64,000 nt of DNA, taken from NCBI GenBank assembly GCA_964035575.1, contig OZ037864.1, forward strand, positions 372,001 to 436,000, in the 5' to 3' direction. This DNA comes from Rhynchopus sp. YZ270_cl-10 (taxonomy: Eukaryota > Euglenozoa > Diplonemea > Diplonemida > Diplonemidae). Positions 61,641 through 64,000 of the stretch are shown here, piece after piece (positions within the stretch are counted from its first letter, which is position 1; the number at the start of each line of letters is the position of its first letter). The notes beneath the pieces are model-generated. The model saw only the letters and a list, made by a program, of their open reading frames with translations, did no database searches and had not been told where the DNA came from. A program made the position numbers and the translations under genes.

Positions 61641-61791
61641 GTACCCTGCGGCCTACAACAGTAGATGCAAAAAGGAACCCTAATAAAAACCTTTCTAGCA
61701 GTAGGTGCAACTTCATGACAAAAAGGGAAAAACCTGGGGAACCCCACATCCCCCTTTCCCCATAACCACCACCCCAACCCTCAGAACGGTC

Positions 61792-63054
61792 TTAATTCCC
61801 ATATCTCATGTTCCTGGATTTTCTTACTTTTTCTTTTTTCTCCTCCTCCTCTGCTTCTTTCTCTCGGAGTTCTCTTTTCTCCTGTGTTTTTGTTTTCTTC
61901 ATATAGGTCATTTCGTGAGAGCGTTCACGACTTTGCGTTCGGTAGAAATTAGGCTTGTAGGAATGGGATCGGTGCTCGGCTTCTTCTTTCTTTTTCTTTT
62001 CCAGTTTTGCTTCGATCGCGGTGTTGATGCGACGCTGTTTGTCGGAGACACCTTCGTAATGCAGTTTATCCCAATAGGTATGAAACCCCCCTGCCGACGA
62101 AGACCGGGCTGAACGGGGTCTGGGGCTACCACCTCTCCGCATTGGCGATGGTGAAGGGCGACGCGGTGTACCAGACTTCGTCGACCTAAAGGGGCTGTGA
62201 GAAGGGGACCGCTTCGTTACCCTGGCATACGGGTCAATCTCTGCAGGGGAACGTCTCGAAGCTACCGGCCAGCTTGTCCATGTAGGTTGTGCATAGCGGG
62301 GTACGCTGGTCTTGGTGGTGGTGGTTGCGTGCACACAGTACTCCTCTATGACTGTAGGGCCGTGAGGAGAGGAATGTCCGTGGTTGTGTTGTCTGCCACA
62401 TGAACAGACTTCACCGTTTACTTGGGTGGTTGCGTTGGCCATGGTGGAGGTACTGCCTGATCGGTTCATGCTGTAGGTGTTGCTATTGTTGTTGTTGTTG
62501 TTTACTTGAGTCGCCTGGGTGGCGAGAGATATAATTTCATCACGTTCCCGTCGAATAGACATAACCGGTGGACTGTCGCTGTCATCCTCCTCGCTATCAT
62601 AGAGCTGCCGTGCCTCGTTTGATTGTTGAAATAAGAGTTTCCGCGCACTTCGCGACGCATGATATTCCCTTTCCCTTGCAGGGGAGAGATGCCGAGGGGA
62701 AACCAGAGGGGAGGTGGTACTACTCCGGGTTTGGGTGTACAGCGTGAGCAAGGAGGGGGCCTGTTTTGATTCAAAGAGCTCGACCGCACCGCCCTTCCGT
62801 GGTGACCTCATTGGCGAACGCTGCGACCGTCGTGAAGAGGGTGGGTACTGGATGAATGTGCTTCCATCAGACGCATCGGTGGCGCAACGATGCAGCATGG
62901 AGTCATCCTCACTCTCAATGTCATCAGAAGGGGGCGCCGCGTCAAGAAGCGACCTCAAGGAGTCCTGCTTGTCACGTCTCTTCCGCAACGACGTCTGCAG
63001 GCGCGACACATTATCACGTAACTCCTCTACGCGCTGCCGCCTCTCCCACGCCAT
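61792..63054 (-). CDS. Basic low-complexity protein with coiled-coil ends, 420 aa
   Basis: I recognise no family. The N-terminal 40 residues (MAWERRQRVEELRDNVSRLQ) form a predicted coiled coil. The middle is disordered, rich in Ser, Pro and Arg, with SPMRSPRK- and SPSHSPFRS-type repeats and a poly-Asn run. The C-terminal 100 residues (KLHYEGVSDKQRRINTAIEAKLEKKKK to EKRELREKEAEEEEKKEKV) are highly charged and helical. The composition suits a microtubule- or cytoskeleton-associated protein with many kinase sites, but this is a guess. The frame is open 25 codons further upstream without a plausible protein. TTTTTCTTTCCAG ends eight bases before this ATG, so the extension is read as intron or outron. 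Confidence 0.7.
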   Translation of the reverse strand: MAWERRQRVEELRDNVSRLQTSLRKRRDKQDSLRSLLDAAPPSDDIESEDDSMLHRCATDASDGSTFIQYPPSSRRSQRSPMRSPRKGGAVELFESKQAPSLLTLYTQTRSSTTSPLVSPRHLSPAREREYHASRSARKLLFQQSNEARQLYDSEEDDSDSPPVMSIRRERDEIISLATQATQVNNNNNNSNTYSMNRSGSTSTMANATTQVNGEVCSCGRQHNHGHSSPHGPTVIEEYCVHATTTTKTSVPRYAQPTWTSWPVASRRSPAEIDPYARVTKRSPSHSPFRSTKSGTPRRPSPSPMRRGGSPRPRSARSSSAGGFHTYWDKLHYEGVSDKQRRINTAIEAKLEKKKKEEAEHRSHSYKPNFYRTQSRERSHEMTYMKKTKTQEKRELREKEAEEEEKKEKVRKSRNMRYGN

Positions 63055-64000
63055 GTGTAGGTCTGGAAAGAAAAAGGAATTTTTTTTTGAAAGGTTGTGG
63101 AGGAAAAAAGGAGTGCATTCGGGTTCCACCCTGCCCGCATCATGTAGTGTCGTCCTTCGTCACATGGTTTGTGTGGAGTGGGTTGGGCCAGCTAATTTTG
63201 ACCCATGTTTGCCGGTATGTTCCGTCGCGTTTTGTTTGGTGGTGTTTTGCCGAAAGTTGTTGCCAAATCAGGGCTGGGGGTTGGGTAGTTGGCAAGGTGG
63301 TGAGATACAAATTGAAAAGGAAGAGGGAGGGGAGAGAAGGAGGGTACAAAAAAAATAATAATAGAATATCCCCCATTGGGATGTGTGTGTGTGTGGGCAT
63401 CGAATTTGCCCGGAAATTTCCCCTTTTTTTAACCCTCCCCCCGACCCCCACTTCTGGTTGTACAGGTAAAAGAAAAAGACTATTTTAAAAAATTAACTCA
63501 CAGTGTTGACCCAAAAAGGGGGGAAAAGGAGGGGGGGGGAACAACGAACAACTAAAGAATGGAAGTGAAAAAATGGAGGCGAACGAGAGAATATTTTGCA
63601 CGCCAAATGAGAACCAAAATGCAAGAGGCAGCTGCCTTTTCGACAGGCAACTCTTTTTGTTTTTTGTATTTGTCCTCCTTTAGTAATGGCGCGTAAAATG
63701 AATCAGAAAATCAACCCGTTCGGTGTGATTCGCATTTACGTTTGCTTTTTTTAGGGTCTTCTCTGCGTTAGATTCATCAAAAATAAACATAAAATCTTGT
63801 CGTCCTGATAGACGTTACATTGCACCCAGGGGCCCTTTTGTGGCACTATCCTCCTGAAGTTCCATCAAGGTCTACCGAGGGTGAACGGTGCTGGGCCACA
63901 GTGAAAAGACCGCAGTGGGGAAATGGTTAGGTGCCTCTGTAATGGCAAACCACCCCCAAGAGGGAGAGAAACGGCACCACAGATATCACCGGATATCTGG
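63055..64000. other. Upstream region of the last gene, no supported gene
   Basis: The acceptor AG is at 63063-63064. A possible cis donor (GTGAGT on the coding strand) lies at 63496-63501, so a 439-bp 5'UTR intron is an alternative to trans-splicing. A pyrimidine-rich stretch (coding strand) lies at about 63311-63346. Nothing coding is recognised up to the window edge. Confidence 0.5.

Larger units (their letters stand above)
60958..61791. other. Intergenic region, no supported gene
   Basis: It contains the pyrimidine tract of the W-acidic gene, a second C-rich tract (coding strand) at about 61138-61170 and repeat C at 61571-61640. No coding region is recognised. Confidence 0.6.

Noticed and set aside
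63979-64000. A GATATC-centred inverted repeat at the window edge.
   Set aside because: It is short and cut by the window end; not enough sequence to judge.

Overview
This window is nuclear DNA from a unicellular eukaryote, most like a euglenozoan such as a diplonemid or a relative. The genes encode eukaryote-only proteins: a transportin-type karyopherin, a calpain-7, a class III adenylyl cyclase, lysosomal-type chitobiases and a 7,961-residue EGF/IPT membrane protein. Two genes contain GT-AG introns, and the standard stop codons are used. Every supported gene lies on the minus strand over 64 kb. Most start codons follow closely, on the coding strand, a pyrimidine-rich tract ending in AG. That pattern fits a directional gene cluster matured by spliced-leader trans-splicing, or one with short 5'UTR introns. 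The taxon is inferred from layout only; no rRNA or spliced-leader gene is present.

Layout in plus-strand coordinates. 0.2-5 kb: two small one-helix membrane proteins flank a secreted protein of 18 cysteine-rich modules. 5.9-8.3 kb: a long coiled-coil protein. 8.7-11.0 kb: a six-helix adenylyl cyclase with one intact and one decayed catalytic domain. 11.4-14.4 kb: a calpain-7/PalB-type protease with two MIT-like domains. 15.5-18.9 kb: transportin in four exons. 19.4-22.2 kb: a tandem pair of di-N-acetylchitobiases. 24.8-48.7 kb: the giant single-exon membrane protein. 51.6-53.2 kb: a START-like lipid-transfer protein. 56.7-61.0 kb: a type I membrane protein with about 30 tryptophan-acidic motifs and a C-terminal C2-like domain, in three exons. 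61.8-63.1 kb: a basic, low-complexity protein.

The spacers are rich in homopolymers and hold short degenerate repeats. The main family (motifs A and B) occurs about 20 times, always in the same orientation. Two other repeat pairs (C and D) also keep that orientation. A 603-bp foldback element with arms identical except for one C/G run sits in the last intron of the tryptophan-acidic gene.

No single pathway unites the genes. Several act in endomembrane or surface biology: calpain-7/ESCRT, chitobiase/lysosome, the tryptophan-acidic protein with possible coat or motor binding, START-like lipid transfer, and the giant surface protein. No rRNA, tRNA, CRISPR array or intact autonomous transposon was recognised.
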